NCBI RefSeq assembly: GCF_900115955.1
Contig: NZ_FOYL01000004.1
Coordinates: 434,001 to 498,000 of the forward strand
Length of the DNA: 64,000 nt
Origin: Lentzea waywayandensis
Lineage (GTDB): Bacteria > Actinomycetota > Actinomycetes > Mycobacteriales > Pseudonocardiaceae
Direction of reading: 5' to 3'
Part shown: positions 1-7,841 of the stretch, piece after piece
Layout of the letters: each line of letters opens with the position of its first letter
Numbering within the stretch: the stretch's first letter is position 1
Program-made: the position numbers and the translations under genes
The notes under the pieces: generated by a model
The model's input: only the letters and a program-made list of their open reading frames with translations
Told to the model about the DNA's origin: nothing
Databases searched by the model: none

Positions 1-541
1 TCTCCCGGACGGCGCGCTGCACGAACTGCTCGCGCGGCGCGGTCTCGTGCGGGGCGGCGGCCTCGACCTTGGTCTCGATGTTGAAGCGGATGCCCCACGC
101 GCGGTGCTTGCGCGCCAGGTCGAACAACTCGTCCAGCGTGGGCATGCGAGCGCCCGGCGAGAGTTCCTGATCGGGGTACTGCGACCACCTCGTGCTGCCG
201 CAGTCCAGCGTCCTCACCTGGGCGAACGTCAGGTCCTTCACGTACTTGCCGGCGTAGGGGAACTCGGGATCGCCGGGGAACGCGGGCTTCGTGTCCAGGC
301 ACTTCGCCGGGTTCGTCTTGCGGTCGTGGGTGATGACCTCACGACCGTCCCTGGTGATCTGGAGGTCGAGCTCCAGGGTCGTCACGCCGAGTTCGAGCGC
401 CTTGCCGAACGCCTTGAGCGTGCTCTCCACGGTCAGGCCGATGCCGCCGCGGTGTGCCTGGAGGTCGAACTCCCTGTGGTGCGCCTGGGCGACGCCAGGG
501 GTGGCCATTGCGATCACCAGAGCCCCGATGAGTGTCCGCAT
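1..541 (-). CDS. Secreted glycerophosphodiester phosphodiesterase, C-terminus off the window
   Basis: Hydrolyses glycerophosphodiesters to sn-glycerol-3-phosphate and an alcohol; predicted to act outside the membrane. The ATG at 541 opens with a signal peptide (about residues 1-20, ending VAQA). GDPD-family residues follow: QAHRGG with His30, Glu57 and Asp59 in LELDL, and His72 in THD. Only about 180 residues are visible and the C-terminal part of the barrel is missing. It lies 67 bp downstream of the DUF4328-like gene on the same strand. The family call is secure; the substrate is not known. Confidence 0.85.
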   Translation of the reverse strand, partial: MRTLIGALVIAMATPGVAQAHHREFDLQAHRGGIGLTVESTLKAFGKALELGVTTLELDLQITRDGREVITHDRKTNPAKCLDTKPAFPGDPEFPYAGKYVKDLTFAQVRTLDCGSTRWSQYPDQELSPGARMPTLDELFDLARKHRAWGIRFNIETKVEAAAPHETAPREQFVQRAVRE

Positions 542-608
542 TCACCCAACCTGGCACGCCGGGAAGCACCCCGGCAGGTCCAGCAGGGCGAACGTCGGTT
601 GAACAGAG

Positions 609-1514
609 TCAGCGGGGCGAGCCGGACGCGCGGACCGACCGCAGCGGCGGTTCAGGGGCGTCCTTGACCTCGACGACGCGCATCAGCCGGACGGACGCGG
701 CGTCCACCGGCAGCAGCAGCGTGGTGATCCGCCGGACGACCAGCGCCGTCGTCACCGCGACACCGGCGAGCACGAAGTCGGCGAGCGCGTGCAGCAGCAC
801 GCCGTCCGCGAGCGCCTGGGTGCTGTCCCGGAACGACCACAGGACCGCGATCACGAACATCAGCCCCGAGCCGACCCACAGCCCCCACCACCAGCGCAGG
901 AGCTTCGACGGACGGGGACGTTCGCCGGCGGGCCTGCGGGCCACGGCGTGTTCGAGCTCGGCCAGCACGGAGCCGGGCACCACGAGGTTCATGCCGGGCA
1001 CGACCAGCCCGATCAACGCGGCCCGATCGGAACGCGACGGCCCGTAGCCCACGAGCGTCGCGGCCACGTTCCGCGCGCGCCGCACCCACAGCAGCGTGAG
1101 GATCAACGCCAACGCGCAGCCGGTGATCGCGATCGCCGACGAGGACACCACCAGGGCGTCCGACGCGCTGACCACGCCCGGCGACAGCGCGCCGTACCGG
1201 CTCATCGCGACCAGCACGTAGCGCCAGATCTCGGAGAACGCTCCCCACAGGGCGACGAAGCCGAGCAGCCAGAGCGAGTTCTGCGCGGTGCGGCCCAGCC
1301 GGCGCACGCCGTCGACCGAGTCGGCCTGCTCGACCGTGCCGGGCACGGCCGTGGGCCAGCGCCACGCCAGCAGCGGGAAACCCCAGCGCGGCGGGACCGG
1401 GTAGTTCGGCGGACCGCCGTAGGACAGCCGCTGCGACCGGTTCTGCGGTTGCGGGTAGGCGCCGGGTGGCGGAGTCGCCACCCAGTCCACGCGCATCGGC
1501 TGCAGCGGCTGCAC
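609..1514 (-). CDS. DUF4328-like multi-pass membrane protein
   Basis: Function unknown. A proline- and glutamine-rich N-terminus (about residues 1-60, with PPPGAYPQPQ) is followed by four or more hydrophobic segments (WLLGFVALWGAF, AIAITGCALALILTLLWV, WGLWVGSGLMFVIAVLW, ALADFVLAGVAVTTALVV). This matches the architecture of actinobacterial DUF4328 proteins. The GTG at 1514 begins 2 nt after the rhodanese stop, with a GAGG about 10 nt upstream, so it is probably co-transcribed with the rhodanese gene. An ATG at 1496 is the alternative start. The DUF assignment is from memory of the family and is moderate. Confidence 0.6.
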   Translation of the reverse strand: MQPLQPMRVDWVATPPPGAYPQPQNRSQRLSYGGPPNYPVPPRWGFPLLAWRWPTAVPGTVEQADSVDGVRRLGRTAQNSLWLLGFVALWGAFSEIWRYVLVAMSRYGALSPGVVSASDALVVSSSAIAITGCALALILTLLWVRRARNVAATLVGYGPSRSDRAALIGLVVPGMNLVVPGSVLAELEHAVARRPAGERPRPSKLLRWWWGLWVGSGLMFVIAVLWSFRDSTQALADGVLLHALADFVLAGVAVTTALVVRRITTLLLPVDAASVRLMRVVEVKDAPEPPLRSVRASGSPR

Positions 1515-1516
1515 GA

Positions 1517-1855
1517 TCAGATGACCTCGGGCGCCATGCCGTCGGCGCCGCCCTCGAGAGGACGACCGGCGGCCTCCCAGTGCTGCATGCCACCCTCGAC
1601 GTTGACGGCCTCCCAGCCGTTGTCGTTGAGGTACTGGGTCACCCGGGCCGAACGGCCACCGGCGCGGCACACGACGTAGAGCTGCACGTCGTTCGGCACC
1701 TCTTCGAGACGGGCACCGATCTCGCTCATCGGGACGTGCAGCGCGCCGGGCGCGTGGCCGGCGTCCCACTCGTCCTGCTCGCGCACGTCCAGCAGTACGG
1801 CGCCCTCGGGCAGCTGTGCCGGAACGTCGGCGATCTCCACGCTTGGAACAGTCAC
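1517..1855 (-). CDS. Single-domain rhodanese-like sulfurtransferase
   Basis: About 112 residues, one rhodanese domain, with LLDVREQDEWDAGHAPGALHVP near the N-terminus and the catalytic loop VVCRAGGRS with Cys63. Such proteins carry a persulfide on this Cys and transfer sulfane sulfur; the physiological partner is not evident. The GTG at 1855 (MTVPSVEIADVP) is chosen because homologues start just before this strand and the longer frame reads through a hairpin. The next gene (DUF4328-like) follows immediately. The upstream hairpin at 1867-1909 separates it from the sigma/anti-sigma pair. Confidence 0.85.
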   Translation of the reverse strand: MTVPSVEIADVPAQLPEGAVLLDVREQDEWDAGHAPGALHVPMSEIGARLEEVPNDVQLYVVCRAGGRSARVTQYLNDNGWEAVNVEGGMQHWEAAGRPLEGGADGMAPEVI

Positions 1856-1866
1856 GTCGTAGATGT

Positions 1867-1909
1867 TGCCATGCCGGAGGTTGCACGGACGTGAACCTCC
1901 GGCATGGCA
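1867..1909. terminator. Perfect 16-bp inverted repeat between membrane sensor gene and rhodanese gene
   Basis: Arms 1867-1882 and 1894-1909 (TGCCATGCCGGAGGTT and its exact complement) flank an 11-nt loop. It lies 4 nt past the stop of the minus-strand gene at 1914-2786 and 12 nt before the rhodanese start. There is no T-tract, so it is either a U-less terminator, as is common in actinobacteria, or an attenuator or processing hairpin that sets rhodanese expression apart from the genes upstream. Confidence 0.6.
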
Positions 1910-1913
1910 CACC

Positions 1914-2786
1914 TCAGACCCCCTCCGCGATGATGGGCCCGAGCCTGGAGAACTGCTCGTCGGTCAGCGGCAGCGTCGGACGCCTCGTGACGTCAGGGTT
2001 CGCCGGGTTGTGGGCGGCGACGTCCCCGCTTCTGTGGTTGCGCTGTTCGATCTGGATCAGCAGGCCGTCCTTGCGGTACACGGCGAGCGCCTGGCGGATC
2101 GCCTGCAACGGCTCGACAGGCCTCACCGCGTGCAGTTGCACGACCGAGCCGTCCGGCTGAACGAGCCGTCGGGCGGGCTCGCAGTCTCCGGTCTCCCACA
2201 GCCCGTCGTCCGCGCTCGCCTGCGGTGTACCGGCGAACCTGGCGGCCCAGACCATTACGCTGCCGGTTCCGCTGGAGTCGGACACGTCGAACTCGAAGAA
2301 GACGTTGGACGGGAAGCCCGTCACAGTGCCGATGGTCATCTCCGGCACGAGCTTCTGCACCTGGTCGCGCCACTTCGCGACGAGCTCGGGGGCCAGCGGC
2401 TGCGCCCCGAGGCCCCGCTCCCGCGGCACGGACGGCGCCTTGACGGTGCACAGGGGGATGTTGATCGCGGCCCCGCCCGCGCTCGCCGTGGGTGTCCACG
2501 TCCCGTACGGGGTCCGGGCCGGCGTGTTGACCCGCGGCCACCCCACCGAGTGCTCCACGGTGGCAGGACCGTGGTTCGGCTGGTCCGCCGGCTCCGGCGG
2601 TGCGGCCTGGTTCAGCGTGGTGGCACCGATGCCGATGCCGGCGACCACCGCGAACACCCCCAGCACGGCGCCCGCGCGCTGGGCGAACACCCGGCGGCGG
2701 CCGCGCTTGAGCACGTGGTCCAGCGTTGTCGTAGGGGGCGGAGCGGAGACGTCGAGAGCTCCGCGCAGCTCGTCTTCGATGTTCAT
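1914..2786 (-). CDS. Membrane-anchored partner of SigE-family sigma factor (putative anti-sigma or sensor)
   Basis: About 290 residues: a short cytoplasmic N-terminus (MNIEDELRGALDVS), one transmembrane helix (AGAVLGVFAVVAGIGIGATTL, around residues 38-58) and a large extracytoplasmic C-terminal region with no recognised domain. The ATG at 2786 overlaps the sigma-factor stop as ATGA, so the two are translationally coupled. No zinc-binding HxxxCxxC anti-sigma motif is present, so the anti-sigma role rests only on position and topology. The gene ends at the 1867-1909 hairpin. Confidence 0.6.
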   Translation of the reverse strand: MNIEDELRGALDVSAPPPTTTLDHVLKRGRRRVFAQRAGAVLGVFAVVAGIGIGATTLNQAAPPEPADQPNHGPATVEHSVGWPRVNTPARTPYGTWTPTASAGGAAINIPLCTVKAPSVPRERGLGAQPLAPELVAKWRDQVQKLVPEMTIGTVTGFPSNVFFEFDVSDSSGTGSVMVWAARFAGTPQASADDGLWETGDCEPARRLVQPDGSVVQLHAVRPVEPLQAIRQALAVYRKDGLLIQIEQRNHRSGDVAAHNPANPDVTRRPTLPLTDEQFSRLGPIIAEGV

Positions 2787-3277
2787 CAACCACACTCCGA
2801 GTTGACCGGTTCGCCGTACGCCTCGCGGAGCGTCGCCAAACCCCTGGCTGTCTGACTTTTGACGTTGCCCACCGAGCAGCCCAGCTCAGCGGCCGTCTGC
2901 TCGATCGACAGGTCGTGCACGAAACGCAGCACGAGCGCGGCCCGCTGTTTCGGCGCCACCTGTTGCAGCGCCGCGTTCAGCCGGGCATCGGGATCGGTGA
3001 AACCGCCGCTGACGCCGTGTTCGGGCAGGTCGGCGACGGGGCGTTCGCGCTCGCGGCCACGACGCCTGCTGTCGAGGAACAGGCGCGTCACGATGGTGCG
3101 GACGTAGCCCTCCGCCGTTTCGCGCCTGATGCTCGGCCATTTCGCGTACGCCTTCACGAAAGCGTTCTGCGCGAGCTCTTCCGCCTCCGACCAGTCGGCG
3201 CACAACGCGTACGCCGTGCGCCGGGCCCAGTCGAATCTGCTCGTGAAGAACTCCGAGAACTCCTCGTCTCGTCGCAC
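2786..3277 (-). CDS. SigE-family sigma-70 factor
   Basis: About 163 residues with region 2 (EEFSEFFTSRFDWARRTAYALC through VRTIVTRLFLDSRRR, about residues 5-75) and region 4 with the recognition helix SIEQTAAELGCSVGNVKSQTARGL (about 120-150). It recruits RNA polymerase to a small regulon. The GTG at 3277 has a GGGGGACCGGA just upstream; a longer frame exists but adds low-complexity Arg/Pro sequence unlike the family. It is coupled by ATGA overlap to the membrane partner downstream. Mycobacterial and Streptomyces relatives are called SigE-family by annotation pipelines; they are not the classical stress SigE. Confidence 0.8.
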   Translation of the reverse strand: MRRDEEFSEFFTSRFDWARRTAYALCADWSEAEELAQNAFVKAYAKWPSIRRETAEGYVRTIVTRLFLDSRRRGRERERPVADLPEHGVSGGFTDPDARLNAALQQVAPKQRAALVLRFVHDLSIEQTAAELGCSVGNVKSQTARGLATLREAYGEPVNSECG

Positions 3278-3345
3278 TCCGGTCCCCCAAGCTTGTGCCG
3301 CGTTCGCAGTCAATACGCGGACGGCCCTGCCAGGGTTGCACACAC

Positions 3346-3380
3346 GAAAAACGGGCCGCCCCCGTGAAGGACGGCCCGTT
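3346..3380 (-). terminator. Rho-independent terminator of the first symporter operon
   Basis: Inverted repeat AACGGGCCG (3350-3358) and CGGCCCGTT (3372-3380) with a 13-nt loop. On the minus strand the stem is followed by TTTTTCGTG, a good U-tract. It sits 16 nt past the stop of the symporter gene ending at 3396. Confidence 0.75.
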
Positions 3381-3395
3381 CTCTTCGAACAGTGA

Positions 3396-5006
3396 CTAGT
3401 GCGCGATGGCCTTCTCGGCGCCCGCACCGGTGAGGGAGCGGACCTCCATCTCGGCCTGCTTGACGGGGTCGGCCTTGTCCTTCGACAGGATCGTGCCGAT
3501 GTAGCCGAGCAGGAACGCGACGGGGATCGAGACGATGCCGGGGTTCGACAGCGGGAACAGGTGGAAGTCGGAGTTCTTGAACATCGAGGTCGGCGTACCG
3601 GAGACGGCGGGCGACAGGACGATCAGGGTGATCGTCACGATCAGACCGCCGTAGATGCTCCACAGCGCGCCCGAGGTGTTGAACCTCTTCCAGAACAGCG
3701 AGTAGAGGATCGTCGGCAGGTTCGCCGAGGCGGCGACCGCGAAGGCCAGCGCCACGAGGAACGCGATGTTCTGGCCGTTGGCGACGATGCCACCACCGAT
3801 GGACACCAGACCGATGACGATCGCGGTGATGCGGGCGATCTTCACCTCGTCGGTCTTGTCCTCGGCGTCACCGTTGCCGTTGTCCTTGCCCTTCTTGATG
3901 ATGTTGGCGTAGATGTCGTGTGCGAACGACGCCGACGCCGTGATCGTCAAGCCCGCCACGACCGCGAGGATCGTCGCGAAGGCGACCGCCGCGATCAGGC
4001 CCAGCAGGATCGGGCCACCCAGTTCCAGCGCGAGCAGCGGGGCGGCCGAGTTGGCCTTGCCGGGAGCCGCGTTGATCTTGTCCGGACCGACGAGCGCGCC
4101 GGCGCCGTAGCCCAGGACCAGGGTGAACAGGTAGAAGATGCCGATCAGCCAGATGGCCCACACGACCGAGCGACGGGCTTCCTTCGCCGTCGGCACGGTG
4201 TAGAAGCGCATCAGGATGTGCGGCAGACCCGCGGTGCCGAGCACCAGGGCCAGGGCCAGCGAGAGGAAGTCCAGCTTGCTGGTGCCGGTCTTGCCGTACT
4301 GCAGGCCGGGGCCGAGCAGCTTCTCGCCGGCCTTGGGCGCGGCGTCGACAGCGGCGCCGAGCAGCGAGGACAGGTTGAAGCCGTACTTGCCGAGCACCCA
4401 GACGGTCATGATGCCCGCACCGGCGATCAGCAGGACCGCCTTGATGATCTGCACCCAGGTGGTGCCCTTCATGCCGCCGATGAGGACGTAGGCGATCATG
4501 AGGGCGCCGACCACGGCGATGACGATCGCCTGGCCACCGCTGCCCGTGATGCCGAGCAGCAGGGCGACGAGACCACCGGCACCGGCCATCTGGGCCAGCA
4601 GGTAGAAGAACGAGACGGCCATGGTCGACGTGGCCGCCGCCGCGCGGACCGGACGCTGGCGCATCCGGAAGCTCAGCACGTCGCCCATCGTGTACTTGCC
4701 GGTGTTGCGCAGCAGTTCGGCGACCAGCAGCAGCGCGACGAGCCACGCCACCAGGAAGCCGATCGAGTACAGGAAGCCGTCGTAGCCGTTGAGCGCGATG
4801 GCACCCGCGATGCCGAGGAACGACGCGGCGGACAGGTAGTCACCCGCGATCGCGATGCCGTTCTGCGGACCCGTGAACGCACGACCGGCGGCCAGGTAGT
4901 CGGCGGCGGTCTTGTTGTTCCGGCTCGCCCGGATGACCACGAACAGCGTGATCAGGACGAAGACGCCGAAGATGCTGATGTTGAGGATCGGGCTGGACTC
5001 GTTCAC
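3396..5006 (-). CDS. Solute:sodium symporter (SSS family), monocarboxylate/acetate permease type
   Basis: About 536 residues with 12-13 hydrophobic helices, of the ActP/MctC type: GDYLSAASFLGIAGAIAL early, GTAGLPHILMRFYTVPTAKEARRS in the middle, and ASASFAHDIYANI later. These proteins import acetate, pyruvate or propionate with a cation; the exact substrate cannot be read from sequence. The GTG at 5006 overlaps the stop of the DUF485 gene as GTGA. The pairing with a DUF485 protein is the normal arrangement for acetate permeases. A terminator follows at 3346-3380. Confidence 0.85.
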   Translation of the reverse strand: MNESSPILNISIFGVFVLITLFVVIRASRNNKTAADYLAAGRAFTGPQNGIAIAGDYLSAASFLGIAGAIALNGYDGFLYSIGFLVAWLVALLLVAELLRNTGKYTMGDVLSFRMRQRPVRAAAATSTMAVSFFYLLAQMAGAGGLVALLLGITGSGGQAIVIAVVGALMIAYVLIGGMKGTTWVQIIKAVLLIAGAGIMTVWVLGKYGFNLSSLLGAAVDAAPKAGEKLLGPGLQYGKTGTSKLDFLSLALALVLGTAGLPHILMRFYTVPTAKEARRSVVWAIWLIGIFYLFTLVLGYGAGALVGPDKINAAPGKANSAAPLLALELGGPILLGLIAAVAFATILAVVAGLTITASASFAHDIYANIIKKGKDNGNGDAEDKTDEVKIARITAIVIGLVSIGGGIVANGQNIAFLVALAFAVAASANLPTILYSLFWKRFNTSGALWSIYGGLIVTITLIVLSPAVSGTPTSMFKNSDFHLFPLSNPGIVSIPVAFLLGYIGTILSKDKADPVKQAEMEVRSLTGAGAEKAIAH

Positions 5007-5353
5007 TTGCCGTCTCCCTCGATCTCGTTGCGGAGCTTCTCCGCCAGCGGGTCGAGGTTCTTGTTCGCGTGCCGCACGTACAGCGTCGTGATGACGAACG
5101 TCGACACGAACTGCAGCAGGCCGAAGATGAGCCCGACGTTGATGTTGCCGAACACCTTGGTGGACATGAAGCCGTGCGCGTAGTCCGCGAGCAGCACGTA
5201 CAGCAGGTACCACGCGAGGAACAGGCCGGAGACGGGGAATACGAACTTGCGCAGTCGATGCTTCAGCTCGGCGAAGTCATCACTCGCTTGGACGTCGACC
5301 CACTTTTGTGCTTCTGGGGACGACTCAGACGGGGTGTGTTCAACGCTGCTCAC
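5003..5353 (-). CDS. DUF485 membrane protein (YjcH-like), symporter partner
   Basis: About 116 residues: hydrophilic N-terminus, then two transmembrane helices (FPVSGLFLAWYLLYVLLADY and VGLIFGLLQFVSTFVITTLYV) and a short charged tail, the DUF485 pattern. The GTG at 5353 has a strong GAGGAGGGG 3-10 nt upstream, so it is preferred over a start at 5461. DUF485 proteins are encoded with acetate symporters and are thought to support their function. The stop overlaps the symporter start. The region upstream carries the direct repeats at 5510-5537. Confidence 0.85.
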   Translation of the reverse strand: MSSVEHTPSESSPEAQKWVDVQASDDFAELKHRLRKFVFPVSGLFLAWYLLYVLLADYAHGFMSTKVFGNINVGLIFGLLQFVSTFVITTLYVRHANKNLDPLAEKLRNEIEGDGK

Positions 5354-5509
5354 AGTCCCCTCCTCGCGGTACTCGTCGTAGGTGTCAGCAACGTGACGTG
5401 CACGTAATGCCTCCAGGTGCGGTCTGTTCTTGGTCAGGAACCGTATGGAGACTTGAGTCACTCAGGTAAGACCCCGTTCGTGCCGTTGCGCCCAGCAGTC
5501 GGGTGATGC

Positions 5510-5537
5510 GACGAACGGTCAGTATGCGTAGACGAAC
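5510..5537. promoter_or_regulatory. Candidate LytTR-type direct repeat upstream of DUF485-symporter operon
   Basis: GACGAAC occurs at 5510-5516 and again at 5531-5537, start-to-start 21 bp (on the coding strand GTTCGTC twice). LytTR regulators characteristically bind two short direct repeats two helical turns apart, and a LytTR regulator is encoded at 7838-8704. A complementary CCGTTCGT also lies at 5474-5481, so part of the site can be read as dyad. The site is about 160 bp upstream of the DUF485 start, in the only sizeable non-coding gap of this operon. The assignment is inference. Confidence 0.4.
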
Positions 5538-5611
5538 AGCACTCTGCGTGACGGCAATCACCGTTCACCGATTCGAGTGACCAATTTTCACCCATTTGAA
5601 ACGATGGCTAC

Positions 5612-7411
5612 TCACCGTGTCCGGCCAGCTCCCCTGCGCTTGTCCTCGGCCTGCCGGGCCTTCTCCTCGGCGGTCCCGAAGCGGGCGATGTCGCGGTCGC
5701 GGATGAAGCCCAGCGGGTCGGGAGCGTGCAGCCGCAGCAGGATCTGGCTGACGTCCGCAGGCACTCGTCTGCGGGTCGCCTTGCTGACCATGATCATGAT
5801 GATGAACGCCACCGGCACCGTGATCAGCGCAGGTTGGGTGATGAACGCGGGCGCCCAGCGGCCGGTGTAGGAGCTCACGACGCTCACGACCTGAGCGGTG
5901 ATGACCATGCCGCCGCCGACCACGAGCCCGCAGACCGCGCCCACCCAGGTGAGTCCCCTCCACCAGATGCCGAGGACCAGAAGCGGGCAGAACGTCGACG
6001 CCGCCAGGGCGAAGGACATGGCCACGGTCAGTGACGCATCGGAGCGTGGAAGCAGCAGAGCAAGACCGATTGCGACGAGTCCGGTGAACACAGTTGCCCA
6101 CCGGAAGTCACGAACCTTGCCCGGCATGATGTCCGTCGAAACCACTCCGGCGACCGACACGACGAGGCCGGACGAGGTCGACAGGAACGCCGCGAACGCG
6201 CCCGCCGCGACGATCGCGCCGACGATCTGACCGCCCAGGTTCGGCAGCATCGTCTCCGGCAGCATCAGCACCGCCGCGTCGGTCTTCCCGTTCACCAGCA
6301 GCTGCGGCAGGTAGAGCCGCGACAGCACGCCCAGCACCGTCGGGAAGATGTAGAACAGGCCCAGCAGGTAGAGCACGTGCAACGCCGTGCGCCGGGCCGC
6401 CTTGCCGTCCGGGTTGGTGTAGAAGCGGACCAGGACGTGCGGCAGGCCCATCGTGCCGAGGAACGTCGCGAAGATCAGCGAGTACGTCCTGATCAGCTCG
6501 GAGATGCCGCCGGTCTGCGGCCGTGTCCAGTCGTAGTTGGTCGTCGGCGAGCCCTCGACCACCGGCACCGGGCTGCCCGCGGCGAACTCCATCGTCGTAC
6601 CGGGGCTCAGCTCGTAGACGCCGCGGCCCCAGAAGACCGCCCCGTCCGCGTTCCTGCCGTCGATCTGGCCATTCACCTTCAACGTCAGCGGCTCGTCGAC
6701 GCGAACCTTCACGACCTGCTCCGCCACGGTGATCGACTCGGCCTTCGGGAACCGGACCACGCCGTCGTCGCTGATCGGCTGCGTGCCGCGGTCGGGAGAG
6801 GCCAGGAACACCACGAAGAGCACGAACGTGGGCGCGGCGATCGCGAAGAGCTTGCCCCAGTACTGGAACGCCTGCACGAGCGTGATCGCGCGCATGCCGC
6901 CACCCAGCACGTTGATCACCACGATGACCGTGACGATCAGGCCGCCGAACCACGCGGGCAGGCCGGTGATCGTGGTCAGCGTCAGACCGGCGGACTGCAA
7001 CTGCGGCACCAGGTACAGCACACCGATGCACACCACGAAGAACGTGCTGAAGTGCCGCACGTTCGACGATCCCAGCCGGGCCTCGGCGAAGTCGGGCAAC
7101 GTGTAGGCACCGGAACGTCGCAGGGGTGCGGCGACGAACAGCAGCAGCGCGAGGTAACCGGCGGTGAAGCCGACCGGGTACCAGAGGGCGTCGACGCCGT
7201 CCTTGAGCACGAGCCCCGCGACGCCGAGGAACGACGCCGCGGACAGGTACTCGCCGGAGATCGCGGCGGCGTTGCGGGTGGCCGGGATCGCGCGGCGCGC
7301 CACCAGGAAGTCCGGGGTGGTGTTCGCCTTGCGCGACCCGACATAGCCGAGCAGGAACGTCACGGCCGCAACGGCGACGATGGCGCTGAGGCTCCAGATG
7401 GTGGCGTTCAC
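5612..7411 (-). CDS. Second solute:sodium symporter, with a large extracytoplasmic insert
   Basis: 599 residues, SSS family. Shared motifs include ISGEYLSAASFLGVAGL, GTMGLPHVLVRFYTNPDGKAARR and STSSGLVVSVAGVVSTDIM. It differs from the first symporter by an insert of roughly 90 residues (about 205-300: DRGTQPISDDGVVRFPKAES to TTNYDWTRPQTGG) between membrane helices, as in other actinobacterial monocarboxylate symporters of this subgroup. It starts 2 nt after the small membrane gene at 7413-7841, completing a regulator-membrane protein-transporter operon. Likely substrate is a short monocarboxylate; not proven. Confidence 0.85.
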   Translation of the reverse strand: MNATIWSLSAIVAVAAVTFLLGYVGSRKANTTPDFLVARRAIPATRNAAAISGEYLSAASFLGVAGLVLKDGVDALWYPVGFTAGYLALLLFVAAPLRRSGAYTLPDFAEARLGSSNVRHFSTFFVVCIGVLYLVPQLQSAGLTLTTITGLPAWFGGLIVTVIVVINVLGGGMRAITLVQAFQYWGKLFAIAAPTFVLFVVFLASPDRGTQPISDDGVVRFPKAESITVAEQVVKVRVDEPLTLKVNGQIDGRNADGAVFWGRGVYELSPGTTMEFAAGSPVPVVEGSPTTNYDWTRPQTGGISELIRTYSLIFATFLGTMGLPHVLVRFYTNPDGKAARRTALHVLYLLGLFYIFPTVLGVLSRLYLPQLLVNGKTDAAVLMLPETMLPNLGGQIVGAIVAAGAFAAFLSTSSGLVVSVAGVVSTDIMPGKVRDFRWATVFTGLVAIGLALLLPRSDASLTVAMSFALAASTFCPLLVLGIWWRGLTWVGAVCGLVVGGGMVITAQVVSVVSSYTGRWAPAFITQPALITVPVAFIIMIMVSKATRRRVPADVSQILLRLHAPDPLGFIRDRDIARFGTAEEKARQAEDKRRGAGRTR

Positions 7412-7412
7412 G

Positions 7413-7841
7413 TCAGCGGTCGACCATGTTCACGAAGTCGCGCTCGTGCCGTTCGGCCTGCCTGCGGAAGACCCACCCGACGCCGTAGAGGATCGGGAAG
7501 GGCGCGAGTCCGAGCACGAGCCAGGGGATGGGGATGCCGAGGATCTTGAGATCCCCGATCGACGGGACCAGGTAGAACGTGACCGGCAGCAGGCACATGC
7601 CGATCAGGACCGCGAAGGCGAGCCCGAACGCGGACTTCAGCTGCTGCCGGATGAGGTCGCGGACCAGCTTCTCACCGACGCTGGTCTGCTCTTCGAGCTC
7701 GATGATCGTGCGCAACGCCTTGCCGCGCGACTTCGTGGAGTCCGCGAGCACGACCCTGCGGCGGCGTGGCCTGCTGCCCTGCTCGCCGAGCCAGGCCTCA
7801 CGGGCGGGCTGCTCCGGCTTCCCCGCGTCGTGCCTGCTCAC
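7413..7841 (-). CDS. Small two-helix membrane protein, probable symporter accessory
   Basis: 142 residues: a basic hydrophilic N-terminal half, then two hydrophobic helices (FGLAFAVLIGMCLLPVTFYLV and WLVLGLAPFPILYGVGWVFRR) and a charged tail. In size, topology and position before an SSS transporter it mirrors the DUF485 gene at 5003-5353, but I do not see clear DUF485 sequence. The GTG at 7841 overlaps the response-regulator stop as GTGA and its own stop is 1 nt before the symporter ATG, so three genes are tightly coupled. Confidence 0.7.
   Translation of the reverse strand: MSRHDAGKPEQPAREAWLGEQGSRPRRRRVVLADSTKSRGKALRTIIELEEQTSVGEKLVRDLIRQQLKSAFGLAFAVLIGMCLLPVTFYLVPSIGDLKILGIPIPWLVLGLAPFPILYGVGWVFRRQAERHERDFVNMVDR

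Noticed and set aside
3399..5183. A 594-codon open frame on the plus strand opposite the first symporter
   Set aside because: Its translation is Arg/Asp/Gly/Gln-rich with no domain, the usual antisense shadow in high-GC coding DNA; the minus strand encodes a complete membrane transporter.
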